DNA of 64,000 nt, from contig NZ_MTBA01000007.1 in NCBI RefSeq assembly GCF_002150805.1, forward strand, positions 62,001 to 126,000. The letters are read 5' to 3'. A program made the translations under genes and the position numbers. Of this stretch, positions 54,177 through 62,946 are shown piece after piece. This DNA comes from Oceanospirillum sanctuarii. Lineage in GTDB: Bacteria > Pseudomonadota > Gammaproteobacteria > Pseudomonadales > Halomonadaceae. Each line of letters opens with the position of its first letter. The stretch's first letter is position 1. The notes beneath the pieces are model-generated. The model worked only from the letters and a program-made list of their open reading frames with translations, did not search any database and had not been told where the DNA came from.

Positions 54177-55361
54177 ATTACGGCCTGTCTTTTTCGCTTC
54201 ATAGAGTGAGTTGTCGACTCTGTGAAGGGCTTCATTAAAACCTTCATCCTGCAGAAGTTCACCCACGCCAATACTTACCGTGAAGCGAACCGGCTCATTA
54301 TCTTTTGAGGTTACCCAGGATTGCTCGCAGCGCATGCGGATGCGTTCTGCGGCTTTCAGAGCATTATCCATACTGCTACCAGGAAGAATGGCGGCAAACT
54401 CTTCGCCACCGTAGCGGGTCAGAATATCGGTGCTGCGCAGTTCATCTTTCATGATCTGACTGAATGCCTGAAGTACCCGGTCGCCGGTCAGATGGCCATG
54501 GGTGTCGTTAATACGCTTAAAGCGATCCAGATCCAGCATCAATACACTGACCTGAGGGCGTTCCGACTTCTTCCAGTTTTTGCTCAGCTCTTTAACCCGT
54601 TCCATCATAATTCTGCGGTTAAGCAGGCCGGTGAGAGGGTCACGGGTTGCCTGACGGTAGAGCCGAAGCAGCATGTGCAGCTGCGCCTGATTTGCCCAGA
54701 GCGCGATCACAAGTAATGTCGAGATTAACCAGAGATCTTTAAAGCCTTCCAGTGTAAACAGGGTGCCGGCAAAGAAGTCGTTATAGAGCAGGGTGATGAT
54801 CAGCCCTGCCCCTAGTACACTGGCTTCCAGTATGGTCAGAGGGAAAACACTAAGCATGGCGACCAGAAGGAAAGGGATAAAGCTGTAACCGATCAGTGCT
54901 GCATCTCCCCCTAATAGCTGGAACAGGCTGGCGGTATAGAAGATAGCCGGAAAGGCGATCATCAGAGTCAGGCAGAGCAGAGAGTGCTGCAGGTTGCGCT
55001 TGCGAGCGTTGTTAACCAGCAGAAGAATCAGCATAGAGCTGAACAGCATCAGTCGATAGAAGGCGATAGTGCCCAGATCTTCAGAATCCAAGAGCAGGTA
55101 ATCCAGTGGAATCCAGAGAGGGGCAAAAATAGCAAAAACGATACTGAGGATATTGACGCGGGTGCGGATGTATTCGCTTCGGGCCGCGTTAAAGTCATCG
55201 GAATGGTAGCGATTTGTCAGGGTGTCAAACAGATTGAGTTCTGACAGCTTGCGATAGAGTCCGCCGGTTGCTTCATCCAGAGCTGTTGCGGCCGACGGGT
55301 TCTGACGTCGTTCGACCACCGGACGATCAGTGTCCGGGCTGGAGGCAGAAGGGTTTGGCAT
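54156..55361 (-). CDS. Membrane GGDEF diguanylate cyclase
   Basis: This 401-residue protein has a cytoplasmic N-terminus (1-72), about six membrane helices (73-233, including LSIVFAIFAPLWIPLDYLLL and FIPFLLVAMLSVFPLTILEA), and a GGDEF domain from about 240. The active site is GGEEF at residues 318-322, with an RSTD inhibitory site five residues before it. It should make c-di-GMP and be product-inhibited. The membrane region is MASE-like but I cannot assign a specific subtype. Two RNA hairpins occur in the leader between 55390 and 55503. The gene lies 180 bp downstream of ylqF. Confidence 0.9.
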   Translation of the reverse strand: MPNPSASSPDTDRPVVERRQNPSAATALDEATGGLYRKLSELNLFDTLTNRYHSDDFNAARSEYIRTRVNILSIVFAIFAPLWIPLDYLLLDSEDLGTIAFYRLMLFSSMLILLLVNNARKRNLQHSLLCLTLMIAFPAIFYTASLFQLLGGDAALIGYSFIPFLLVAMLSVFPLTILEASVLGAGLIITLLYNDFFAGTLFTLEGFKDLWLISTLLVIALWANQAQLHMLLRLYRQATRDPLTGLLNRRIMMERVKELSKNWKKSERPQVSVLMLDLDRFKRINDTHGHLTGDRVLQAFSQIMKDELRSTDILTRYGGEEFAAILPGSSMDNALKAAERIRMRCEQSWVTSKDNEPVRFTVSIGVGELLQDEGFNEALHRVDNSLYEAKKTGRNKVVQAN

Positions 55362-55389
55362 AAGCGGGCTGTTACCTTGTTGCGTGTTG

Positions 55390-55503
55390 AAGCCTGAAAA
55401 AGCTTATCGTCAGGCTTTGAGTAAAATGCTGCTTAGGGTATCGAAAGTAGCCGTGGTATCTCTTGATGTATATCACTTCAAGAAATATTCGACCGGCTAC
55501 TTT
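55390..55503 (-). promoter_or_regulatory. Structured leader or terminator hairpins upstream of the membrane GGDEF gene
   Basis: Two inverted repeats are visible: AAGCCTGA/TCAGGCTT at 55390-55417, and AAAGTAGCCG/CGGCTACTTT at 55444-55503 enclosing a nested TCTTGA/TCAAGA. Read on the minus strand they lie between ylqF and the GGDEF gene. The outer one could terminate ylqF; the inner ones could fold in the GGDEF mRNA leader. I do not recognise a known riboswitch, and the GEMM c-di-GMP core is not present. Confidence 0.45.
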
Positions 55504-55541
55504 AGCAGGGTAGGCAACGCCTTGAGATGGTTTGGACTAGC

Positions 55542-56420
55542 TTAGTCTTCAGTCGCTTCCGGATCATCCTCTTCGATCACAGGCTCCGGAATATCCTCAG
55601 GAACTTCCAGAGACAGGCGACCCATGTGGCCTCCTCTGAGGTCGTTCAGCAGAACTTCAGAGGCTTTGTGCCAGTCAATTTCTCCACCGGCGCGCAGACC
55701 GCCACGCTTGCTGGCAATGAGTTCCAGAACTGCTTCCGGTGTTTCCGGTAGCTCTTTCATCTTGTAGCGGGTTTCCAGTGGTTTCGGATAGCGCACCATC
55801 AGCTCTCCGGCAGCAAACATGGCGATGTCCAGATAGTCGATAGCGGTATTACGAATCGCCCCGGAGGTTGCCAGACGGTACGCGCTGTTCTGATCTTCAA
55901 TGCGAGGCCAGAGCACCCCTGGTGTATCGATAATCGCGATTCCGGATGGCAGGGTGATTTTCTGCTGACGTTTGGTCACTGCTGGTTCATCACCGACCTT
56001 GGCGACCTTTTTGCCAGCAAGGCTGTTGATCAGGGTCGATTTACCCACGTTCGGAATACCCATCACCATGACGCGAACAGTCCGGTCTTTACGTACCTGG
56101 CCCGCCATCTCTTTAACGATCTTAGGGATCTGTTTCAGGGTGCGGGATTCTGTGGTGGTAACGGTAATCGCCCGGGTTTCATCCTGTTCTTCAAAATGTT
56201 TAATCCAGCGCTTGGTAATCGCAGGATCCGCCAGATCGTCACGGCTAAGAATCTTCAGGCAGGGTTTTTTGCCGCGCAACTCATTCAGCATAGGGTTCGC
56301 GCTGGAGTATGGCAGTCTGGCATCCAGTACTTCAATAATGACATCAATTTCAGGCAGAGCGTCTTTGATCTGGCGACGTGCCTTATTCATGTGTCCCGGA
56401 TACCAACCTAACATCGCCAT
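55542..56420 (-). CDS. ylqF: Ribosome biogenesis GTPase YlqF/RbgA
   Basis: A circularly permuted GTPase that assists late 50S subunit assembly. The motif order is permuted: G4/G5 parts come first (VLDARLPYSSANPML near residues 32-46, then ILSRDDLADP), then G1 GIPNVGKSTLINSL near 120-133, and G3 DTPGVLWP near 163-170. The 292-residue length fits the family. The C-terminal domain includes LELIASKRGGLRAGGEIDWH. The start has a short ribosome site. A tail of Asp/Glu (EEDDPEATED) ends the protein. The gene seems to be a single-gene unit, and msrB lies upstream on the same strand. Confidence 0.93.
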   Translation of the reverse strand: MAMLGWYPGHMNKARRQIKDALPEIDVIIEVLDARLPYSSANPMLNELRGKKPCLKILSRDDLADPAITKRWIKHFEEQDETRAITVTTTESRTLKQIPKIVKEMAGQVRKDRTVRVMVMGIPNVGKSTLINSLAGKKVAKVGDEPAVTKRQQKITLPSGIAIIDTPGVLWPRIEDQNSAYRLATSGAIRNTAIDYLDIAMFAAGELMVRYPKPLETRYKMKELPETPEAVLELIASKRGGLRAGGEIDWHKASEVLLNDLRGGHMGRLSLEVPEDIPEPVIEEDDPEATED

Positions 56421-56485
56421 GGGGCTCTCCTGTTTTCTGAACGAACTCGAAGCGGAACGGGAAAACGTAACGCTGTTAACAAAAC

Positions 56486-56516
56486 AAGCCGCTGAAGCTT
56501 AGGGCTAAAGCGGCTT
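56486..56516 (-). terminator. Rho-independent terminator after msrB
   Basis: AAGCCGCT and AGCGGCTT form a perfect stem around 15 bases. On the minus strand GTTTTGTT follows, 60 bp after the msrB stop and just ahead of ylqF. Confidence 0.7.
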
Positions 56517-56575
56517 AACAAAGGCAAAAATTATATCAAGGAGGGCAGATTTAATCAGCAGTTTAATGCTTGAGG

Positions 56576-57010
56576 TTATTCCTTGATCTCTGCTGGAGCG
56601 AAATCCAGAGAGGCGGAGTTAACGCAATAACGCAGGCCGGTTGGTTGAGGGCCATCGGGGAAAACGTGTCCCAGATGTGCATCACAGTGTTGGCAGAGGA
56701 TCTCGGTGCGTATCATGCCGTGGCTTTGGTCGGTGCGTTCAGCAACTGCTTTGTCACTAATAGCTTGCCAGAAACTGGGCCAGCCACTGCCTGACTCATA
56801 TTTGGTTTCAGAGTCAAAAAGTGGCGTCTTGCAGCAAACACAGAGATAAGTGCCGGATTCGTGATGGTTGTAATATCGACCAGTGAAAGGAGGCTCGGTG
56901 CCACCACAGCGGCAGATATCGTATTGTTCCGGGGAGAGTTGTTGCTGCCACTCCTGCTCATTGGCAGGTAGTGGCTTGTTGGTATTGTCAGGCATGGTAA
57001 GAGACATCAT
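56576..57010 (-). CDS. msrB: Peptide-methionine (R)-S-oxide reductase
   Basis: This enzyme reduces the R-epimer of methionine sulfoxide in proteins. The 144-residue protein has four zinc-binding cysteines in CVCCKTPLF and [12 protein letters not shown], and the catalytic Cys129 in [12 protein letters not shown]. The [11 protein letters not shown] motif near residue 72-82 binds substrate. An extra pair, [14 protein letters not shown], lies in the N-terminal region and may include a resolving cysteine. The start could be Met1 at 57010 or MPDNTNK at 56995; neither has a good ribosome site. It probably shares a transcript with the membrane coiled-coil gene 23 bp upstream. Confidence 0.95.
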   Translation of the reverse strand: MMSLTMPDNTNKPLPANEQEWQQQLSPEQYDICRCGGTEPPFTGRYYNHHESGTYLCVCCKTPLFDSETKYESGSGWPSFWQAISDKAVAERTDQSHGMIRTEILCQHCDAHLGHVFPDGPQPTGLRYCVNSASLDFAPAEIKE

Positions 57011-57033
57011 TTACAGGTTTTTGGAGAAGCTTA

Positions 57034-57813
57034 TCAATCATAGACCTGTTTTTTCTTCCATTGATCCTCTTCTTCCATCATTTTTTCAAACTCTTTGGTC
57101 AGCTGGTCACCATTCTGCTGTCCTTCAAGACGTTGCTGCTGTTCCTGTTTAGCTGCAGTTTCTTCCAATTCATCAATACGCTTCTTCGTAGCAAGAATCT
57201 GATCCGTATAATCACCACCCTGATTGTTTTTGCCCATCTCGCTGATCACGCGGCGATAGTGAATGGCAGCAATTTTGGGCTTCATTTCACGTTCTGATTT
57301 CTTAGCAGCAGAAACATAAACTTCAATAATGGTTTGAGCGAAAGCTTTACGGAGTTGTTTCAGAAAGGCCTGAGCCATACCGTGAGAGATTTTTTTCTCC
57401 TGGTATTGTACGGAGATATGTTTGTGCAGAAGTTTCAGGTTACGACGTACATTGTTTGCGGTCTGAATATCGGTAACAGGCACCACAGAGACGTTCTTGT
57501 TCTTGGTAGCGAATTCCAGCATCTGTTTGGCGTTTTCAAGATGCTTGGAAACTTTATCATCGGGGTCTGCTTCATATTGTTGCTGGAAGAGTTCAACAAC
57601 ACTGCGCGAAAGGAAGATGCGCATATTCTGATCAAGGTAGTGAGCCGGGACTTCTTCCATGAGAAACATCAGGTTTCTGGCACGATCACCCAAAGAACGC
57701 AGATAGCGGATATGGTCGATGCGCTTTTTCTCCGCAGCCTGCTTTGAATAGACAATAAAAATGAGGCCCAGTGCTAACGAAAGCACAACGCCAAGAATGA
57801 TCACTGATGACAT
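57034..57813 (-). CDS. Membrane-anchored coiled-coil protein of unknown function
   Basis: A 259-residue protein with one N-terminal membrane helix (about 2-22, SVIILGVVLSLALGLIFIVY) and a long helical cytoplasmic body. The body begins with a charged helix (KQAAEKKRIDHIRYLRSLGD), then a helical domain including RIFLSRSVVELFQQQYEADP, LLHKHISVQYQEKKISHGMA and AAIHYRRVISEMGKNNQGGD. The tail is a Gln/Glu coiled coil (ELEETAAKQEQQQRLEGQQN). I do not recognise a family. The shape resembles single-pass scaffold or membrane-tethered adaptor proteins. msrB lies 23 bp downstream. Confidence 0.75.
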   Translation of the reverse strand: MSSVIILGVVLSLALGLIFIVYSKQAAEKKRIDHIRYLRSLGDRARNLMFLMEEVPAHYLDQNMRIFLSRSVVELFQQQYEADPDDKVSKHLENAKQMLEFATKNKNVSVVPVTDIQTANNVRRNLKLLHKHISVQYQEKKISHGMAQAFLKQLRKAFAQTIIEVYVSAAKKSEREMKPKIAAIHYRRVISEMGKNNQGGDYTDQILATKKRIDELEETAAKQEQQQRLEGQQNGDQLTKEFEKMMEEEDQWKKKQVYD

Positions 57814-58161
57814 TCCAGGTTCCCTTTATCCTGAGCTTTGTAGTTTTGGTGTCCGACAAGTGTTTCACTATGTATCTAGTGTTCACTATATATGAAGATA
57901 AGCCTTCATATCTATTGCCTATCGGCATGATCCTTTAAAACTTAAAAAGGCGCTTGTTATACACCTTGATGAATAATAAGAGAAAATCCCGAAGGGTGCG
58001 AATTATAACGGGCTGTTTCCTATAGGGTTTGACCTGCGTTAAGGCCGCAAAGCAAAGTGCCGGAAGTTTTTGATAAGAAAAGAAAAAAAGGTGTTGACAC
58101 CCTTTGAATCGCTCTATAAAATGCGCGCCATCCTTCGATGAGGGGTTATTTGCAAGACCAC
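57814..58161. other. Non-coding gap holding the tRNA promoter
   Basis: These 348 bases lie between a minus-strand gene and the tRNA array. Small frames on the minus strand have no ribosome site and overlap the first tRNA. The only strong feature is the tRNA promoter at 58094-58122. Confidence 0.5.
58094..58122 (+). promoter_or_regulatory. Sigma-70 promoter of the tRNA-Glu/tRNA-Gly array
   Basis: TTGACA at 58094-58099 and TAAAAT at 58117-58122 are separated by 17 bp. GCGCGCC directly follows the -10, a G+C-rich discriminator typical of stringently controlled stable-RNA promoters. The first tRNA begins 40 bp after the -10. Confidence 0.8.
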
Positions 58162-58237
58162 GTCCCATTCGTCTAGTGGCCTAGGACACCGCCCTTTCAC
58201 GGCGGTAACAGGGGTTCGAACCCCCTATGGGACGCCA
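58162..58237 (+). tRNA. tRNA-Glu (TTC), copy 1
   Basis: A 76-base cloverleaf: acceptor GTCCCAT/ATGGGAC with encoded CCA, anticodon loop CTTTCAC giving anticodon TTC, and TTCGAAC T-loop. Confidence 0.97.
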
Positions 58238-58275
58238 TATCTTGCGCTGTTAAGCTTAGCTTGCAGCATTGTGAT

Positions 58276-58351
<76 letters not shown>

Positions 58352-58376
58352 ATTTCAAATAACCAAAATCGGCTGC

Positions 58377-58452
58377 GTCCCATTCGTCTAGTGGCCTAGG
58401 ACACCGCCCTTTCACGGCGGTAACAGGGGTTCGAACCCCCTATGGGACGCCA
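58377..58452 (+). tRNA. tRNA-Glu (TTC), copy 2
   Basis: Identical to copy 1 at 58162, including the encoded CCA. The spacer from the previous tRNA-Gly is 25 bases. Confidence 0.97.
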
Positions 58453-58491
58453 TTCTTTCTTCTGACTTTGATGTCAGAGCAGGCATGCGAT

Positions 58492-58567
<76 letters not shown>

Positions 58568-58617
58568 ATTTAACTCTGATGAAGAGTTTGCCTAGAAAGA
58601 ATTAAAACATGTTATAC

Positions 58618-58693
58618 GTCCCATTCGTCTAGTGGCCTAGGACACCGCCCTTTCACGGCGGTAACAGGGGTTCGAACCCCCTATGGGACGCCA
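58618..58693 (+). tRNA. tRNA-Glu (TTC), copy 3
   Basis: Identical to the other tRNA-Glu copies. The spacer from tRNA-Gly copy 2 is 50 bases and unrelated to the others. Confidence 0.97.
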
Positions 58694-58717
58694 TTTTCTG
58701 CTTTGAAGCAGTGTGAT

Positions 58718-58793
<76 letters not shown>

Positions 58794-58860
58794 ATTTACG
58801 CTTCAAAAGAAGAAAAACATGTTGCCGGACTTATCAGGTGTTTGCCTTTATGGCATCTGC

Positions 58861-58936
58861 GTCCCATTCGTCTAGTGGCCTAGGACACCGCCCTTTCACG
58901 GCGGTAACAGGGGTTCGAACCCCCTATGGGACGCCA
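58861..58936 (+). tRNA. tRNA-Glu (TTC), copy 4
   Basis: Identical to the other tRNA-Glu copies. The 67-base spacer before it is the longest in the array. Confidence 0.97.
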
Positions 58937-58938
58937 TT

Positions 58939-59014
<76 letters not shown>

Positions 59015-59020
59015 AATTCT

Positions 59021-59052
59021 AAAAGCCAGTCGTTAACACGACTGGCTTTTTT
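59021..59052 (+). terminator. Rho-independent terminator of the tRNA array
   Basis: AAAAGCCAGTCGT and ACGACTGGCTTTT form a 13-bp stem with a four-base loop, followed by TT and a further T-rich run. It starts six bases after the last tRNA. Confidence 0.93.
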
Positions 59053-59103
59053 CGTTTTTGACGCATGAAAACTCTTGTTGGTTATCTTTTCGGGCGTTAC
59101 GAG

Positions 59104-60927
59104 CTACCTAGTTTCTTGTACTGCTAAGGATTTTATCAGGCAAAGATCCCTTCCCTGATTCTTAGCGTCATAGAGCAGTCCGTCGGCCACAGCGATTGCT
59201 GTATCCAGATCCGGGCAATTCTGAGATGGCATAATTACCGCCCCGACCGAAATGGTGATGTTTCGGGTGTGGTGCAGCGTTTGTTGGCTGATATGGTGCT
59301 GAAAGCTCTGAATTGTCTCAGTTAGTAATAGCCGGTCTTTATGGCAGATAATGATGCCAAACTCTTCACCGCCGAAGCGGAACAGATCTGCTTGCCATTC
59401 CAGCCAAAATGCCATCATGCATTCTGTCAGTTTTACCAGAACCTCATCGCCGTCCTGGTGGCCGAACTTGTCGTTAATCTGCTTGAAGTGGTCAATATCC
59501 AGCAGGATAAAGCCGATAAATTCATCGTGCTGGCTACAGTGCTCCAGTCTTTTTTCGTAGAGGCGGGGCAGGCGTCTGCGATTGAAGAGTCCGGTTAAGG
59601 CATCTGTGATGGCATCGTGTTCCAGCTGTTTGTTCAGAGCTGTTAGCTGGGCTGTTTTTTCCGCGACCAGCTGTTCCAGCTCGATATTGTTTTCCTGCTG
59701 AATAATAAGATTCGCTTTCAGGGCTTTAGCCTGATCCTGTTTCATCTGATTGATCTTATCGACCATCGCCAAAGCCAGTACCAGCATCTCGATCAAAGAG
59801 CCGATATTCAGAATATTTGAGGTCAGACTGTTTGCCGGAATCGCTCCGAGAACCTGTGCAAAATAGATCAGAACAGAGGCGATAAGCACACCCCAGGCAA
59901 GGGTAAAGATCTGGGCGGGTTGGCTTTTTTTATAAGACAGATAGATAGCAGCGCTCAGTATGGCCAGCAGGTGCATTGAGGCAATCGGCATCAGGGTTGT
60001 GAAAAACAGGGTGTAATAGCTGCCAAGGGTTAGAAAAATAGGAACCAACTGCAGGCCGGTTAAAACAAGAATTAAACGATGCAGTCTGGGGGCTTGCCTT
60101 TTCAGATCCAGAAAGACCGCTGTAAAGGCGGTTAACGTGATAAAAATAAAGGAGACAGATATCGAGAGAATCTGGTTAGCAAACCATGGGTTATCCGGCC
60201 AGAGATGCTGATAACCATAACCCCGAAATAAAAGATTCCAGATAAAAAAGGTAGCCAGATACAGGCTGTACAGATAGAAATCACGCTCTTTGGTGAGAAA
60301 ACCTATAATCAGGTTGTAGGCCAGCAGTATCGTGAGTGCGCCATAGTAAAAGCCGTACCAGAGGGAGTCCTGAATAATCCATTGGCGGAACTCATCATGT
60401 GACTGAATATAAACGGGGATAGCTTCATAGAGACCGTCGTAGGTATCGAAGCGAAAGAAAACGTCAACGGATGAAGTGGCCGGGAGTTCGACCGGGAAGG
60501 CAAAGCCTCTGAAGTCCATTGGTCTGCTGTTGAAGGGGAGGCGATCACCGGTTTTATAGTGTTGTTGAAGTTTGCCTGTGTTGCCGACCAACCAGAAATC
60601 GATGTAATCCTGAATCGGTTGATCCAGAAGAATGGTCAGATGCTTCTGCTCAGTATCTGCATTTTTTAGAGTGATCTTCAGCCAGTGCTCACGCTTATCC
60701 AGGGCGAAGTTCAGCACATCAACTGACGTACTTTGCCATTGATCTTCAGGAAGACCCCGTACCGTATCAAAATCACGTTTGTTTTCTGATGGCTCCAGAA
60801 GGGAGTAGCGTTGTTCTACACCTGTTATTACCTCTGGTGTCGATGCAAAGACCTGAGGTGAAAGCACAACAAATAGCAGGGTCGTAAAAGCGGCCCAAAA
60901 GGCTGTCATCCTGAAAGCGGTGTACAT
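59104..60927 (-). CDS. 7TMR-DISM GGDEF diguanylate cyclase
   Basis: This 607-residue protein has a signal peptide (MTAFWAAFTTLLFVVLSPQVFA), a periplasmic 7TMR-DISMED2 region (about 35-180; WLKITLKNADTEQKHLTILL, PIQDYIDFWLVGNTGKLQQH), a seven-helix membrane domain (about 190-390; WYGFYYGALTILLAYNLIIG is its opening), a coiled coil and a GGDEF domain. The active site is GGEEF at residues 519-523. The inhibitory RxxD is not at the usual position. DISM receptors are thought to sense carbohydrate-like or other periplasmic ligands. AAGGGA precedes the start. The gene is divergent from the ABC exporter operon. Confidence 0.93.
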   Translation of the reverse strand: MYTAFRMTAFWAAFTTLLFVVLSPQVFASTPEVITGVEQRYSLLEPSENKRDFDTVRGLPEDQWQSTSVDVLNFALDKREHWLKITLKNADTEQKHLTILLDQPIQDYIDFWLVGNTGKLQQHYKTGDRLPFNSRPMDFRGFAFPVELPATSSVDVFFRFDTYDGLYEAIPVYIQSHDEFRQWIIQDSLWYGFYYGALTILLAYNLIIGFLTKERDFYLYSLYLATFFIWNLLFRGYGYQHLWPDNPWFANQILSISVSFIFITLTAFTAVFLDLKRQAPRLHRLILVLTGLQLVPIFLTLGSYYTLFFTTLMPIASMHLLAILSAAIYLSYKKSQPAQIFTLAWGVLIASVLIYFAQVLGAIPANSLTSNILNIGSLIEMLVLALAMVDKINQMKQDQAKALKANLIIQQENNIELEQLVAEKTAQLTALNKQLEHDAITDALTGLFNRRRLPRLYEKRLEHCSQHDEFIGFILLDIDHFKQINDKFGHQDGDEVLVKLTECMMAFWLEWQADLFRFGGEEFGIIICHKDRLLLTETIQSFQHHISQQTLHHTRNITISVGAVIMPSQNCPDLDTAIAVADGLLYDAKNQGRDLCLIKSLAVQETR

Positions 60928-61164
60928 GAAGTTCCCTTTAACTTATTCGGTTAACTCTTTCTGATGAATACTGGCTATTTTTATGTGGGTATTAGCAGTA
61001 TATGGATTATTTCTTAAGGGAACACTCTTTTATTTGTCTAATGGTTGCAATTGGGCTTAGCGCCCCTATATCTCTGCCATCCTCTATACGGTAAAGCCGT
61101 ATCCTGTCTGGCTACGAACTTTGTTGGTTGCCAGCTGCACTGAATCTTTCAAAAGGTGTTTTTA

Positions 61165-62169
61165 ATGACCGAAGCACACTCCAGCCAAGGGCAGTCTGCT
61201 AAGGCACTGTCCATTCGAGGCCTGAAGAAGGTCTACGCTAATGGTTTTGTCGCCCTGAAAGGGATCGATCTTGATGTTGAGCAAGGCGATTTTTTTGCAC
61301 TGTTAGGTCCCAATGGTGCAGGTAAATCAACCACTCTGGGTATCGTCAGCTCTCTGGTAAATAAATCAGAAGGCAGCGTTTCTATTTTTGGTGTCGATAT
61401 CGATAAAGATTTCTCCAAAGCGAAGCGTTTTCTGGGGGTTGTGCCTCAGGAGTTTAACTTTAACCAGTTTGAGAAAGTGAAGGACATCGTCCTCAGCCAG
61501 GCGGGTTATTACGGTATTCCCCGTGAAGAAGCCAAAGCCCGTACCGAGCAGTTTCTGAAAGAACTGGGCCTGTGGGATAAGCGCGATAACGCGGCCCGCA
61601 TGCTGTCCGGTGGTATGAAGCGCCGTTTGATGATCGCCCGTGCTCTGATCCATAAGCCTCGTCTTTTGATTCTGGATGAGCCGACGGCGGGGGTTGATAT
61701 CGAACTGCGTCGTTCCATGTGGGAGTTCATCAAGAAGATCAACCGCGAGGAAGGCACCACGATCATCCTTACCACCCATTATCTGGAAGAAGCTGAAAGC
61801 CTGTGCCGCAATATCGCCATTATTGATCAGGGCGAGATCGTGAAAAACACCACGATCAAGGCGTTGCTGCAGCAACTGAATACCGAGGTTTTCATTATGG
61901 ATACCTCTGAAACGCTGACCCAGGCACCTCAAATCGAAGGTTTTGAAACCCAGCTGCTTGATGAGCACAGTTTTGAAGTGGTGATGCAGCGTGGTCAGCA
62001 CCTTAACGAAGTGTTTGCCCAGCTGAATGCCGTGGGTGTGAGTATCAGCTCCATGCGTACCAAGTCGAATCGTCTGGAAGAGCTGTTTGTTGAGCTGGTG
62101 GAGCAGGATCGTAAGAAACACGATGCTGCAAACAAGGAATCCGATCAAAAAGATAAGGTGTCTGCATAA
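61165..62169 (+). CDS. ABC exporter ATP-binding protein (YadG-like)
   Basis: A 334-residue ABC ATPase starting at ATG 61165 behind AAAAGG. Walker A GPNGAGKSTT is near residues 48-57, the signature motif LSGGMKRRLMIA near 147-158, and Walker B LLILDEPTAGVD near 168-179, with the switch His in LTTHYLEEAE. A C-terminal extension of about 100 residues ends charged (KKHDAANKESDQKDKVSA). The permease gene begins immediately after the stop (TAAATG). This is the YadG/YadH pair, of unknown substrate in E. coli. A drug or lipid exporter is possible. Confidence 0.93.
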   Translation: MTEAHSSQGQSAKALSIRGLKKVYANGFVALKGIDLDVEQGDFFALLGPNGAGKSTTLGIVSSLVNKSEGSVSIFGVDIDKDFSKAKRFLGVVPQEFNFNQFEKVKDIVLSQAGYYGIPREEAKARTEQFLKELGLWDKRDNAARMLSGGMKRRLMIARALIHKPRLLILDEPTAGVDIELRRSMWEFIKKINREEGTTIILTTHYLEEAESLCRNIAIIDQGEIVKNTTIKALLQQLNTEVFIMDTSETLTQAPQIEGFETQLLDEHSFEVVMQRGQHLNEVFAQLNAVGVSISSMRTKSNRLEELFVELVEQDRKKHDAANKESDQKDKVSA

Positions 62170-62943
62170 ATGAGTGTTCAGGAATATTGGATTGCGTTTA
62201 CCACCATTATCCATAAAGAGATCAATCGCTTTACCCGCATCTGGGCGCAGACTCTGTTACCACCTGCGATCACGATGACGCTCTATTTCGTCATCTTCGG
62301 TAACCTGATCGGCAGCCGGATTGGTGAAATGGGTGGCTTCACCTACATGCAGTTTATTGTGCCGGGTCTGATCATGATGTCGGTGATCACTAACTCTTAC
62401 TCTAACGTTGTGTCGTCTTTTTACGGCGCGCGTTTTCAGAAGAGTATTGAGGAACTGCTGGTTTCGCCGACGCCAAACTGGATCATTCTGAGCGGTTTCG
62501 TGCTGGGTGGTGTTGCCCGTGGCCTGACAGTTGGTTTTATCGTTACCGTGCTGTCGCTCTTCTTTACCGACCTGCATCTGCACAATCTAGGCATCACCAT
62601 TCTGGTGGTACTGATGACTTCGATTCTGTTTGCACTGGGCGGTTTTGTGAACGCCATGTTTGCCCGCAGCTTCGATGATATCTCCATCGTGCCGACCTTT
62701 ATTCTGACCCCGCTGACCTATCTGGGCGGTGTGTTTTACTCCATCTCCCTGCTGCCGGATTTCTGGCAGGGTGTGTCCATGTTGAACCCGATTCTCTACA
62801 TGGTGAACACTTTCCGTTACGGCATTCTGGGTGTGTCGGATATTGATGTGGTTTATGCCCTGTCGGCCGTTGCCTTCTTTATTGTTGCAATGTTTACCCT
62901 TTGTCTGACCCTGTTAAACAAGGGTAAAGGAATCCGGAGTTAA
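62170..62943 (+). CDS. ABC-2 type exporter permease (YadH-like)
   Basis: A 257-residue ABC-2 permease with six hydrophobic segments. The early FTRIWAQTLLPPAITMTLYF and the cytoplasmic-loop motif FQKSIEELLVSPTPNWIILS are strongly YadH-like. The C-terminal half contains FILTPLTYLGGVFYSISLLP. It pairs with the ATP-binding protein encoded directly upstream. The substrate is unknown. queF follows four bases later, so the three genes are probably co-transcribed. Confidence 0.92.
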   Translation: MSVQEYWIAFTTIIHKEINRFTRIWAQTLLPPAITMTLYFVIFGNLIGSRIGEMGGFTYMQFIVPGLIMMSVITNSYSNVVSSFYGARFQKSIEELLVSPTPNWIILSGFVLGGVARGLTVGFIVTVLSLFFTDLHLHNLGITILVVLMTSILFALGGFVNAMFARSFDDISIVPTFILTPLTYLGGVFYSISLLPDFWQGVSMLNPILYMVNTFRYGILGVSDIDVVYALSAVAFFIVAMFTLCLTLLNKGKGIRS

Positions 62944-62946
62944 GTG

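Noticed and set aside
55382-55503. GEMM c-di-GMP riboswitch before the membrane GGDEF gene
   Set aside because: The conserved core sequences and tetraloop-receptor pattern were not found; only generic hairpins remain.
57935-58168. Small minus-strand frame upstream of the tRNA array
   Set aside because: It overlaps the tRNA promoter and the first tRNA and has no ribosome site.
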